NCBI GenBank assembly: GCA_963712465.1
Contig: CAVQHY010000011.1
Coordinates: 62,001-126,000, forward strand
DNA from: CAVQHY01 sp963712465
GTDB lineage: Bacteria; Actinomycetota; Thermoleophilia; Gaiellales; Gaiellaceae
Reading direction: 5' to 3'
DNA: 64,000 bases
Part shown: positions 16,536 to 24,799 of the stretch, one piece after another
Numbering within the stretch: the first letter of the stretch is position 1
How the letters are laid out: each line of letters opens with the position of its first letter
Made by a program: the position numbers and the translations under genes
Notes under the pieces: generated by a model
Database searches by the model: none
What the model was told of the DNA's origin: nothing
Seen by the model: only the letters and a program-made list of their open reading frames with translations

Positions 16536-17520
16536 CAAGGTGACGAGAAAGCAGCTGCTCGTCGGCGCCGCCCCGCTCGTCGCGGCGGTACCGATGGCAA
16601 AGCTCGTGCTTCCCGACAGCGCGAAGGCAGAGACGCTCTCGATGCACGAGGGCCACGGGCCTGCGGGACACGCGGCGATGATCGGCGAGACGGTGCCCGC
16701 GCCCGGCGGCCCGAATGACCTCGACGCCCTGCTCTACGCACCCGAGCCGCTGCCTCACAGCCCCGGGCGGGTGCGCGAGTACGCGCTGACGGCGATCGAT
16801 CGCGACATCGAGGTCGCCAAGGGAGTCGTCTACCCCGCTTGGACATACAACGGAACCGCCCCCGGACCGGTGATCAGGGCGACCGAGGACGACCTGCTTC
16901 GCGTCGCCTTCACCAACGGCGGCTCGCACCCGCACACGATCCACTTCCACGGCATCCACCCGTCGGGGATGGACGGCGTCTTCGAGACTGTCGACCCGGG
17001 CGATTCCTTCACGTACGAGTTCCCGGCGCGGCCGTACGGGATGCATCTCTACCACTGCCACGCGACGCCGCTCAAGAAGCACATCCACAAGGGCCTCTAC
17101 GGCGCCTTCATCATCGACCCGCCCACCCCGCGCGCGCCGGCGCAGGAGCTCGTGATGGTGATGAACGCGTTCGACACGGACGGCGACGGAGAGAACAATT
17201 TCTACGCCGTCAACGGCCCTGCCTTCTACTACGCCAAGTACCCGATCACGGTTCGGCAGTCGCAGACCGTCCGCATCTACCTCGCCAACCTGACCGAGCT
17301 CGACCTCCTGAACTCGTTCCATCTGCACGGCGACTTCTTTCGCTACTACCCGACCGGTCACGGCGACCGTTACGAGTACACGGACACGGTCATGCTCTGC
17401 CAGGGCCAGCGCGGGATTATCGAGATCGACTTCGCCAACACCGGCATCTTCATGTTCCACGCCCATCAGTCGGAGTTCGCCGACCTCGGCTGGATGGGCT
17501 ACTTCAACGTGGTCGACTGA
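16525..17520 (+). CDS. Two-domain multicopper oxidase
   Basis: 331 residues with an export leader (TRKQLLVGAAPLVAAVP) and His/Met-rich segment MHEGHGPAGHAAM. Copper motifs: HPHTIHFHGIHPSG and YHCHATPLKKHIHKG in domain 1, FHLHGDFF and MFHAHQSEFADLGWMG in domain 2. The only Cys ligand is in domain 1, so the type-1 site seems confined there, with the trinuclear cluster shared between domains, as in two-domain laccase/nitrite-reductase-like MCOs. A GTG at 16540 is an alternative start. The stop overlaps the ZIP start (TGATG). Metal or phenol oxidation outside the membrane is likely. Confidence 0.9.
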   Translation: MSNFKVTRKQLLVGAAPLVAAVPMAKLVLPDSAKAETLSMHEGHGPAGHAAMIGETVPAPGGPNDLDALLYAPEPLPHSPGRVREYALTAIDRDIEVAKGVVYPAWTYNGTAPGPVIRATEDDLLRVAFTNGGSHPHTIHFHGIHPSGMDGVFETVDPGDSFTYEFPARPYGMHLYHCHATPLKKHIHKGLYGAFIIDPPTPRAPAQELVMVMNAFDTDGDGENNFYAVNGPAFYYAKYPITVRQSQTVRIYLANLTELDLLNSFHLHGDFFRYYPTGHGDRYEYTDTVMLCQGQRGIIEIDFANTGIFMFHAHQSEFADLGWMGYFNVVD

Positions 17521-18734
17521 TGGAGTCGGGCTCGGTCGGAGTGGAGCGCGGCAGGATCACGGCCCGCTGGCGGCTGTGGGCGCTCGTGCCGATCCTCCTC
17601 CTCGTCGCCACGGTCTCGGCCTTCGGCGCGGCGAGCGGGTCACTTGTCGAGCTCCTCGGCGGGAACCCCCCTCCTGCCGACCAGTTCGACGTTCGGCGGG
17701 TCGAGTTCAGCCCCGGCGAGATCCGCATTCGCGTGACGAACCCCCAGCCCGAGCGGCTGAAGGTCGCGCTCGTCACCGTCGACGACGCGATCGTGCCGTT
17801 CACGCTCGACGGTCCGGACGAGCTCCGGCGGCTCCAGTCGACGACCGTGATCGTTCCGTATGACTGGGTCGAGGACGAGCCGATCGCGGTCGGTGTCACG
17901 AGCTCGACTGGGATCCAGACCACGAAGGAGGTCGCCGCGGCGACCGAGGCTCCCGGGTTCTCGGGCGGCACGTTCCTCGGCTACGCGCTCGTCGGCTTCC
18001 TCGTCGGCGTCGTCCCCGTGGCGCTCGGGCTGCTCTGGCTCCCGTCTCTGCGCCGAGCGGACCCGCGCTGGCTCGCAGCCTTCATGGCGATGACGGCAGG
18101 CCTGCTCACCTTTCTCGCTGTCGACGCGCTGGCCGAGGCTCTCGACCTCCAGGCTGCTCTCCCGACCGCGCTGGGCGGGACCGGGCTCGTGCTCCTGGGC
18201 GTCGCGCTCAGCTATCTGGGGTTGGCGTTCACGTCGCAGCGTCTGGCCGCGCGCGAGCGACGCGGGGGCGAAGCGACCCTCGGCGGGCTCGCTCTGGCGA
18301 CGATGGTGGCGATCGGGATCGGGCTCCACAACCTCGGCGAGGGCCTCGCGATCGGGTCGTCGTTCGCGCTCGGCTCGCTCTCGCTTGGGACGGTGCTCAT
18401 CGTCGGCTTCATGGTTCACAACGTGACGGAAGGGCTCGGGATCGCCGCGCCGATCGCAGACGGCGCCCGTGCGAGCTTCGGCCGCCTCGCGGTACTCGCG
18501 GTCGTGGCCGGGTTCCCCGCGATCGTCGGCGCGTGGATCGGCGGATTCATCACGAACGACGTGCTCGGCGTGCTCTTCTTCTCGATCGCCGTCGGAGCAG
18601 CGGCCCAGGTCGTGGTCGAGGTCGGTCGGTACGTCGCCCGACGCGCACCGGGAGGCCTCGCCTCGGGTCACGTGATCGGCGGTTTCCTCGCCGGGCTCGC
18701 GATCATGTACGCGACGAGCCTCGTCGCGGGCTGA
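17520..18734 (+). CDS. ZIP family metal transporter with N-terminal extracytoplasmic domain
   Basis: 404 residues. ZIP metal-site helices are clear: GIGLHNLGEGLAIG (TM4) and FMVHNVTEGLGIA (TM5). Unlike typical ~250-residue bacterial ZIPs, it begins with a membrane segment (about residues 17-38) and a ~110-residue beta-rich domain (FDVRRVEFSPGEIRIRVTN) before the transporter. The ATG overlaps the oxidase stop by one base, so synthesis is coupled. The pair recalls oxidase-permease systems such as yeast Fet3-Ftr1; Zn, Mn or Fe are possible substrates. Confidence 0.88.
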   Translation: MESGSVGVERGRITARWRLWALVPILLLVATVSAFGAASGSLVELLGGNPPPADQFDVRRVEFSPGEIRIRVTNPQPERLKVALVTVDDAIVPFTLDGPDELRRLQSTTVIVPYDWVEDEPIAVGVTSSTGIQTTKEVAAATEAPGFSGGTFLGYALVGFLVGVVPVALGLLWLPSLRRADPRWLAAFMAMTAGLLTFLAVDALAEALDLQAALPTALGGTGLVLLGVALSYLGLAFTSQRLAARERRGGEATLGGLALATMVAIGIGLHNLGEGLAIGSSFALGSLSLGTVLIVGFMVHNVTEGLGIAAPIADGARASFGRLAVLAVVAGFPAIVGAWIGGFITNDVLGVLFFSIAVGAAAQVVVEVGRYVARRAPGGLASGHVIGGFLAGLAIMYATSLVAG

Positions 18735-18742
18735 CCACCCTT

Positions 18743-18758
18743 CCGGGTGATAACCCGG
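18743..18758 (+). terminator. Hairpin after the MCO-ZIP operon
   Basis: CCGGGT-GATA-ACCCGG, a perfect 6-bp stem with a 4-nt loop starting 9 nt after the ZIP stop. No T-tract follows, so terminator function is tentative. Confidence 0.4.
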
Positions 18759-18838
18759 CTCCCCGCGGCGGCCGAACTGAATCGGGTAGGCATCTCGCCT
18801 CGACCTTCTGTGGAGCCGACGAACCGGGAGAGAAGTCC

Positions 18839-20440
18839 ATGAGTCAAGGAGCAGCGGCCGACCCCAACCTCGCAGCCAGACAGAGGCCCGACGCGCCCCT
18901 GGGAACTCTCATCTTCCGCGCGGGCCTCGTCCCCGCGGACGCGCTCGAGGAGGCACTCGAGGAGGGGATCAAGCGTGGCCGCCGTCTCGGCGAGATCCTG
19001 ATCGAGCGCGGGCTGATCAACGAGACGGACCTGGCCCGCATTCTTGCCGGCCAGAAGGGGCTGACCTACGTCGACCCGACTGAAAGAAACCCGGACCCCG
19101 AAGCCCTGGCGCTGCTCAGCGAGGAGAAGGCGAAGCTCTACCGCGCCCTGCCGCTCGGGTTCGAGGACGGCGCGCCGCTGGTGGCGATCACCGATCCGAC
19201 GAACGACACCGTCATCAACGAGGTGACCGACGCGATCCGCGGCGAGCCGAGGTTCGCCGTGGCCGCTCGCTCCGAGCTCGTCGAGGCGATCTCACGCGCG
19301 TACGGGAGCGCAGGCGGCGAGGGATCCGGCCCCGCCGGCGGCCTGCGCCTGGCCGAGCCCGCCGTTGCCGTGGAGGCCGAAGCCGCCGTCGCGCCCGAGC
19401 ACGAGCCCGTCGTCGAGCACGAGCCGGAGGTCGCCGGCCCGCCCGGCGAGGATGAGCTCCCCGCCGCACCAACGCCTCAGATCGCCCCGCTCGACGAGGG
19501 GCCTACGCCCGGAGCGGCAGAGCAGCCTCCGACCCCGTCCGCGCCCGAGCCCGCAATCGCCCACGAGACCGAGCCGAGAACGGCAGAGGAGGCGGAGACA
19601 GAAGCGGAGCCGATGTTCGCCCCACACCTCCGTCGCCCCGAGCCCGAAGAGCGCCGCCCCGCCTTCGCGCCCGAGCCTGCGCCGGAGCCGGAGGAGCGCG
19701 TCGCTCCCGAGCCGCCGACGCCCGATCCGATGTTCGCGCTGCGTGTGGAGCCCACCGTCGAGGCGGCCGACGAGCCCGACCCGGCGCGGGAACCTCTGCC
19801 GCCGGTCGCCCCCGTCGTCCAAGCCGCCGAATTCGCTCCGCTCGTCGAGGACTCGGCCCCAGAGCCCGGGCCGGAGTCGACAGTCGAGCCCGAGTCGGAG
19901 TCGAGAGTCGAGCCCGAGCCCGCGAATCAGCAGGAACCGGCCGCCGAGCCACCGGCAATGTTCTCCAGCCCCGCGCCGGTCGCGATCGCAGAGCCGCCGG
20001 TTGCGTTCGACCCAGTCGCCGAGCACGCGGACGTCGTTTCGCAACCCGACGCCGCGAAGCCGGAGCCGGTCGACCGCGTGCTCGATGCCGAGGTGGCCGA
20101 TCCCATTCCCGTGGCTCGGCCGGAACCGGAGCCGGAACCGGAACCGGAACCGGAACCGGATCCGTCACCGCCCCCCGAGGCGCAAGCGGTGTCCGAGCCC
20201 CAGCCGACCACTACCCCGTCCGAGACGAAACCGTGCAGCGTCGTCCTTCGGCTCGCCGACGGCGAGCGCGCCGAGTTGAGCTCCGCGGAGAGTGAGGATG
20301 CCGCGTGGGAGCACGCGCGCGCATTCATCCGCCAGCTCGCGGATGCCGACTCGAGCGAGTGGCCGATCGTCGCCGGACGATTCGTCAGGCCCGACGCGAT
20401 CGTCTCGATCGAAATCAGCGACCTAGGCAGCGTCGGGTGA
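18839..20440 (+). CDS. GspE/MshE N-terminal-domain protein with long Pro/Glu-rich region
   Basis: 533 residues. Residues ~15-160 form a type II secretion ATPase N-terminal (T2SSE_N/MshEN) domain: LGTLIFRAGLVPADALEEAL, LGEILIERGLINETDLARIL, GLTYVDPTE, LVAITDPTNDTVINEV. About 280 disordered Ala/Pro/Glu-rich residues follow, ending in an EPEP run (nt 20119-20163), then a short C-terminal domain (CSVVLRLADGERAEL). The ATPase domain is absent. Free MshEN domains can bind c-di-GMP or act as adaptors; which applies here is unknown. ATG preceded by GGGAGAG. Confidence 0.82.
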   Translation: MSQGAAADPNLAARQRPDAPLGTLIFRAGLVPADALEEALEEGIKRGRRLGEILIERGLINETDLARILAGQKGLTYVDPTERNPDPEALALLSEEKAKLYRALPLGFEDGAPLVAITDPTNDTVINEVTDAIRGEPRFAVAARSELVEAISRAYGSAGGEGSGPAGGLRLAEPAVAVEAEAAVAPEHEPVVEHEPEVAGPPGEDELPAAPTPQIAPLDEGPTPGAAEQPPTPSAPEPAIAHETEPRTAEEAETEAEPMFAPHLRRPEPEERRPAFAPEPAPEPEERVAPEPPTPDPMFALRVEPTVEAADEPDPAREPLPPVAPVVQAAEFAPLVEDSAPEPGPESTVEPESESRVEPEPANQQEPAAEPPAMFSSPAPVAIAEPPVAFDPVAEHADVVSQPDAAKPEPVDRVLDAEVADPIPVARPEPEPEPEPEPEPDPSPPPEAQAVSEPQPTTTPSETKPCSVVLRLADGERAELSSAESEDAAWEHARAFIRQLADADSSEWPIVAGRFVRPDAIVSIEISDLGSVG

Positions 20441-20713
20441 CGCGCGTCGGCGACGCTCGGATGCCCCGTTCGGGGGACGTCGCTTGGCGCAGGCTCGCCT
20501 ACATTTGTCAATGCCGTGCTTACCGAACTGCTCAGCGAGAACGCGGCTTCCAGCGACGTCAAGAGGTCGTCTAGCGCGACCGACGGTCGCACGAGCTGAG
20601 CGTCGTCTCTCTCCCCGATCGGGCGCCCGTTGTCGCAGACGGGTGCCCGGCATTTGCTTCGATCACTCGTTCGGGGGAGATCGCAGAGCCATTCCTCCCT
20701 AAAGTGCGAACGG

Positions 20714-20749
20714 GCGGCTGGCGAGGAGGGAGCGCTCCCCGCCAGCCGC
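20714..20749 (-). terminator. Hairpin downstream of peptide gene A
   Basis: 10-bp stem GCGGCTGGCG/CGCCAGCCGC enclosing the 12-bp palindrome GGGAGCGCTCCC. On the minus strand it begins 14 nt after the peptide stop, and it also lies 3' of the GspE-N gene, so it could stop transcription from either side. Confidence 0.5.
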
Positions 20750-20762
20750 AAGGGTCAACGAT

Positions 20763-20843
20763 CTATCCCCAGGGAGTTCCGCCGCCCACGACGGCCGCGA
20801 TCGCAATGACGGCGCCACAAATCAGGGCCAGTGACTTTTTCAC
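20763..20843 (-). CDS. 26-residue hydrophobic peptide (A), divergent from HTH-TPR regulator
   Basis: GTG start with AAAGGAC 5 nt upstream. The product has a Lys-Lys N-terminus, a hydrophobic core (LALICGAVIAIAAVV) and a short polar-aromatic tail GGGTPWG, i.e. a minimal export signal plus a few residues. A strong promoter lies 47 nt upstream of its start, and a hairpin follows the stop. Position next to, and divergent from, a regulator with HTH and TPR domains parallels Rgg/Shp pairs of streptococci, in which such pro-peptides are exported and trimmed to C-terminal pheromones. Peptide identity is inference. Confidence 0.55.
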   Translation of the reverse strand: MKKSLALICGAVIAIAAVVGGGTPWG

Positions 20844-20896
20844 GAGCTGTCCTTTCGACGGTTGTAGCCGACAGCCCCGGGCCCCGAGACGTCACG

Positions 20897-20925
20897 AGTA
20901 TATAGACACGAGCGGATAATGCCAA
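20897..20925 (-). promoter_or_regulatory. Promoter of peptide gene A
   Basis: On the minus strand TTGGCA (20925-20920), 17-nt spacer and TATACT (20902-20897) give a near-consensus promoter aimed at the peptide gene. The -35 box overlaps the regulator start codon, so regulator binding here could affect both genes. CACGAG direct repeats at 20893-20898 and 20907-20912 flank the TATA stretch. Confidence 0.55.
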
Positions 20926-22226
20926 GACAAAAGTCAACTCACGTGGACAGCCCCGCGGCAGTGGGCGAGCGCGTGCGCGAGGCAAGGATCCATGCCGGGC
21001 TCAGCCAGCGACAGCTTGCGTTCGAAGGCTGCTCACCGGCCTATGTGTCGCGGATCGAGGCCGGAGACCGGATCCCGTCGCTTCAGCTCCTGCGCGTGAT
21101 GGCCCGACGACTCGGCGTGACCGAGGACTGGCTCGCCACGGGCTCCTCCGACGGCGGTCGAAGCGACGAGCTCGTGGAGGCCGAGGTCGCGCTGCGCCTC
21201 GACGAGCTGGACACTGCTGCCGAGCTCTTCGCGCACGTACTCGAACGCCGGGGCTGCGACGGGGATATGGCCGGAGCGCTGGCGGGGCTCGGCCAGGTTG
21301 CCTTTCGCCGAGGCCACCCCGGCGAGGCGATCGAGCATCTCGAGCGAGCGCTCGCCGTTCTGGGCGAGCGCGACCTCGAGCATCCCGATCTCGCCGACAC
21401 GCTCGGCCGTGCGTACGCGACCACGGGTGAGACGGAGTCGGCGATCGCCCTATTCGAGCGATTTCTCGCCGATTCCGAGCGCAATGCCAACGACGTCGAG
21501 ATCGTTCGTTTCACCGTCCTGCTGGCGTATGCACTGATCGACAGCGCCAACTTCGGCCGCGCCGAGGAACTGCTCGCGCGCGCGATCGTCGTCGGCAGGA
21601 AGCTGGACGATCCGCTCGTCTCGGCGAGGCTGTACTGGTCGCAGTCGAGGCTCCATGCCGAGAGGAACGAGCCCGACATCGCGGCGCGCTACGCGCGCAA
21701 GGCACTCGAGATTCTCCAGCTCACCGAGAACACCCAGTACACCGCCCGTGCCCACCAGCTTCTGGCCCACATCGAGCTGGACCGTAATCGCGCCGGCGAG
21801 GCGCTCCAGCTCCTGGAGGAGGGGTGGTCGCTGCTCGAACGTTCTCCGAACGCTCTCGAGCGTGCGGCCTTCCAGCTCGAGAAGGCGCGGGCGCTCGCCA
21901 GGCTGGGTCGGGCCGAGGAGGCCGGGACGATCGCCATGTCGGTGTCGGGAGTGGTGGGCGCCGCCGACCCGGTCGATGCCGGACGAAGCTATTGCCTGCT
22001 CGCTGAGGTGTTCGAGACGTTGAACGAGCCCGCACGCGCGCGCGAGCTTCTCGAGCTTGCGGCGGAGCTGCTGGAGGCGAGCCCGAGCCGCTATCTCGGG
22101 GACGTGTACGCGAGGCTCGCGACGCTGGCCGAGGCAGACGGCAGGCTCGACGAGGCGTACGCGCTGATGAAGCGTGCGCTCGGCCTGCAGCGCGCCGCGG
22201 CAACCCAGCCCGTTCGCCAGGACTAA
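20919..22226 (+). CDS. XRE-HTH regulator with TPR domain (RRNPP-like), A
   Basis: 435 residues. Residues ~14-72 are an XRE helix-turn-helix (GERVREARIHAGLSQRQLAF, CSPAYVSRIEAGDRIPSLQLL). The rest is TPR-like: repeats of A/L-rich helix pairs such as GQVAFRRGHPGEAIEHLERA, AYATTGETESAIALFERFLA and ARLATLAEADGRLDEAYALM. This two-part architecture is that of PlcR, NprR and Rgg-type regulators, whose TPRs bind short peptides. A 26-residue hydrophobic peptide gene diverges 75 nt upstream. Overlapping control regions suggest autoregulation. Actinobacterial HTH-TPR proteins can also lack peptide ligands, so that link needs proof. Confidence 0.85.
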   Translation: MPRQKSTHVDSPAAVGERVREARIHAGLSQRQLAFEGCSPAYVSRIEAGDRIPSLQLLRVMARRLGVTEDWLATGSSDGGRSDELVEAEVALRLDELDTAAELFAHVLERRGCDGDMAGALAGLGQVAFRRGHPGEAIEHLERALAVLGERDLEHPDLADTLGRAYATTGETESAIALFERFLADSERNANDVEIVRFTVLLAYALIDSANFGRAEELLARAIVVGRKLDDPLVSARLYWSQSRLHAERNEPDIAARYARKALEILQLTENTQYTARAHQLLAHIELDRNRAGEALQLLEEGWSLLERSPNALERAAFQLEKARALARLGRAEEAGTIAMSVSGVVGAADPVDAGRSYCLLAEVFETLNEPARARELLELAAELLEASPSRYLGDVYARLATLAEADGRLDEAYALMKRALGLQRAAATQPVRQD

Positions 22227-22267
22227 CCGGCGGACCGCCCGGAGTTCGGTATAGTCAAGGGTGACGA

Positions 22268-22283
22268 GCGCACATACGTGCGC
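22268..22283. promoter_or_regulatory. 16-bp palindrome upstream of helicase
   Basis: GCGCAC-ATAC-GTGCGC, perfect 6-bp arms, 43 nt before the helicase start and 41 nt after the regulator stop. It could be an operator or a short hairpin; no family match. Confidence 0.3.
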
Positions 22284-22326
22284 CGCATCCCTTGTTTGAC
22301 TGTGCAGCGCGGTGGGCGCTGCAGCC

Positions 22327-24762
22327 ATGCAAGAAGCGATCGATCATCCGACCCATCTGTCGGAGGACGCGCGCGCCCTCGCCGAAGCCGCCCTCCGGGC
22401 CGAAGCCTGGGCAGGCGAGCCGTTCCTCCGCCCCGACGAGGACCCGACCGAGGCCCTTGCGGAAGGCCGCGCGCGCCGGCGCGCCCTCGACGATGCGATC
22501 GCCGAGATCGACGCTGGGCTTAGCAGACCGTCCTCGGAGTGGCGCGTTCTCTACGCGCTCATGCTCGGCCTCGAGCGGGTGATAACCGACCGACCGCCGC
22601 GCCTCGCCTCCGGCACCGAGCTTCGGCGTCACCAGGTCGACGCGCTGGCCGGGATGCTCGCCGAGCTGATTCACACGCGCGAGGAGAAGGAGGGTGAGGT
22701 CGAGGAAAACGGCAACGGCCTCATCGTCGTGGAGGCGACGGATGTGGCCGAGGCGGACGACGAGATCGAGGAGGGCGAGCCCGATGACGACGAGGAGCTC
22801 GAGGCGCCGCCCGAGGACCCCGGCGCCGCGCGCCGCTACCGCTTCCGTCACCCCACCGCGTCGGGCAAGACGATCGCCGCAGCGGGATTCGTCGAGGCGG
22901 CTCGCACGATGGGCGTGCTCATCCTCACGCATCGTCGGCTTCTCGTCTCGCAGTTCACCCGCGACCTGACGACCGAGGGCTACGGGGACCGCTTTCACGA
23001 CTCGATCGAGCGCGGTCGAGAGCCGAGGCGACCCGATCCGATCACGATCCAGACATACGCATGGTTTGCCCGGCACGTCGGCACGCTGTCCCGTTCCGCC
23101 TATCAGCTCGTGATCTGTGACGAGGCGCACACCGCGCTCGGCGAGAAGACGAGCGCTGCCATCCGCAGTCTCACGGAGCCGATCTACATCGGCATGACCG
23201 CGACCGAGCAACTGATCGCCAAGCAGGTTTCGGACGTCTTCCCGGCCTCCGTCGACGACCTCCCGCTGGGCGATGCGGCCCGGCGCGGCCTGATCGCTCC
23301 TCTTCGCTGCCTGCGAATCCGGCCGGCCGCCGCAATCTCGACCGTGCCGATCGTCGGCGGAGACTACGAGCAACAGGCGCTCGCCAACGCGCTCGACCAC
23401 GAGCTCTTCAACCAGGCGGCGGCGAGTCTGTACCGCAACCGCTTCGATGCGACGCCCGGGATCGTCTACGCCGCCGGTGTGGAGCACGCATACAACCTCG
23501 CCAGGGAGTTCCGGGCCGCCGGGCTCAAGGCGGAAGCGGTCAGTGGGCGCACGCCGCCGCTCCAGCTCGCCGAAACGCTTGCCGCCTACGAGCGTGGCGA
23601 GATCAACGTACTCATCAACGCCCAGCTGCTCGCCGAGGGTTGGAACTCGCCGCGCGCGAGCGTCTGCATGCACCTCGCCCCGACGGCGAGCCGCCGGGTC
23701 TACCAGCAGCGCATCGGTCGGATCATGCGCATCCATCCGCGGAAGGAAGCGGGGGTGGTGGTGGATTTCGTCGACGATGCCGCAACGCACAACGAGCGCA
23801 CGGTGACGCTCCACTCGCTGCTCGACTCGGACTTCTACAGGCCCGGAGCACGCGTGACCCCCGCGCCCCGAAGACGCGTCCAGCGCCGAGCTCGACGCAA
23901 GCTCTCGCCGGCGCCGTGGCTCGTGCCGGTGACGCCCGACCCTCGCCGCCGGCTCGGCGTGATCCAGCGGGAATGGGAACGTGTCAAGGCGAGCAAGCTC
24001 AGCCAGGACGAGCAACTGCTCTGGGCCCGGCTGGCGGGCCGCCAGCTTCGCTGGGACGAGCGACAGCAGTTCGCTCAGAAGCTGACCGAATGCAGCCGCG
24101 AGTGTCGCGAGGCGTTTCTGGAGAGCTGCGCGGCTGAGAACCCGAACCGCCGCCTGCGGCTGTCCGCGCTCGGCGACCGCGTTGCGGTCCCGGTCGACCG
24201 TGCGAGCTTCGACGACCTCGTGACGATGGTGACCCAGGCGCCGACCTGGGAGAAGGATCGCGTCCAGGGGGTACGCGTCCTGCTCCGTGCTCTGGGGGAG
24301 GGCAAGGTCGTGGCCCCGGAGGACATCGTCGTGCGCTGGACCTGGCGACTCGCAAAGGCGACTCGCAAGGCGCAGGACCGGCGTGCGAGCGGCGATCTGC
24401 CCGAGGCGAAGCGTCTGCTCGGAGCGCTCGCGAACTCGCGCGGTCACCGACACGACGAGAACGCGGCCCGCCTCGTCAACGTCGCGCTCGAGCAGCCGAT
24501 CCATGTCGGCGTCGCTCTCCTCGCGTCGGCCGAGGGCTACACGCAGACGGCGCAGCAGCTGATCGATCGAGCGCGGGAGCGGTTGGGCTCGATCCAGGAG
24601 ATCGCAAACGCGCTCGCCGACAACCTGCCCGCTCCGAAGCAGCCGAGCGCGAAGCGCAGGCGGCGACGGAAGCGAAAGAGCTCGGGGGTTCAGCCGGCTG
24701 CCGATGCCAACGGCTCCAGCGAGAGCACCGTAGCCCAGCCCGCCGAGATACCCCGGGCGTAA
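22327..24762 (+). CDS. SF2 DEAD/DEAH-box helicase with C-terminal extension
   Basis: 811 residues from the ATG at 22327 (GTG at 22312 is an alternative). Motif I is RHPTASGKTIAAAG, motif II is VICDEAHTALGEK, motif III GMTATE; the second RecA lobe has VLINAQLLAEGWNSPRASV and the arginine-finger motif VI YQQRIGRIMRIHP. The Q/R region (LRRHQVDAL) is separated from motif I by an acidic insert of about 45 residues. A ~250-residue C-terminal region follows, ending in a basic tail. It resembles the type III restriction/UvrB-like helicases, but no nuclease domain is visible. Not part of an obvious operon. Confidence 0.88.
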   Translation: MQEAIDHPTHLSEDARALAEAALRAEAWAGEPFLRPDEDPTEALAEGRARRRALDDAIAEIDAGLSRPSSEWRVLYALMLGLERVITDRPPRLASGTELRRHQVDALAGMLAELIHTREEKEGEVEENGNGLIVVEATDVAEADDEIEEGEPDDDEELEAPPEDPGAARRYRFRHPTASGKTIAAAGFVEAARTMGVLILTHRRLLVSQFTRDLTTEGYGDRFHDSIERGREPRRPDPITIQTYAWFARHVGTLSRSAYQLVICDEAHTALGEKTSAAIRSLTEPIYIGMTATEQLIAKQVSDVFPASVDDLPLGDAARRGLIAPLRCLRIRPAAAISTVPIVGGDYEQQALANALDHELFNQAAASLYRNRFDATPGIVYAAGVEHAYNLAREFRAAGLKAEAVSGRTPPLQLAETLAAYERGEINVLINAQLLAEGWNSPRASVCMHLAPTASRRVYQQRIGRIMRIHPRKEAGVVVDFVDDAATHNERTVTLHSLLDSDFYRPGARVTPAPRRRVQRRARRKLSPAPWLVPVTPDPRRRLGVIQREWERVKASKLSQDEQLLWARLAGRQLRWDERQQFAQKLTECSRECREAFLESCAAENPNRRLRLSALGDRVAVPVDRASFDDLVTMVTQAPTWEKDRVQGVRVLLRALGEGKVVAPEDIVVRWTWRLAKATRKAQDRRASGDLPEAKRLLGALANSRGHRHDENAARLVNVALEQPIHVGVALLASAEGYTQTAQQLIDRARERLGSIQEIANALADNLPAPKQPSAKRRRRRKRKSSGVQPAADANGSSESTVAQPAEIPRA

Positions 24763-24799
24763 GGAACCGTTCAGAAGGCCCGGGTAACATCGGGCGGCG

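Noticed and set aside
20119..20163. Short tandem repeat coding for alternating Glu-Pro
   Set aside because: Low-complexity linker inside the GspE-N protein; not a regulatory repeat or CRISPR.
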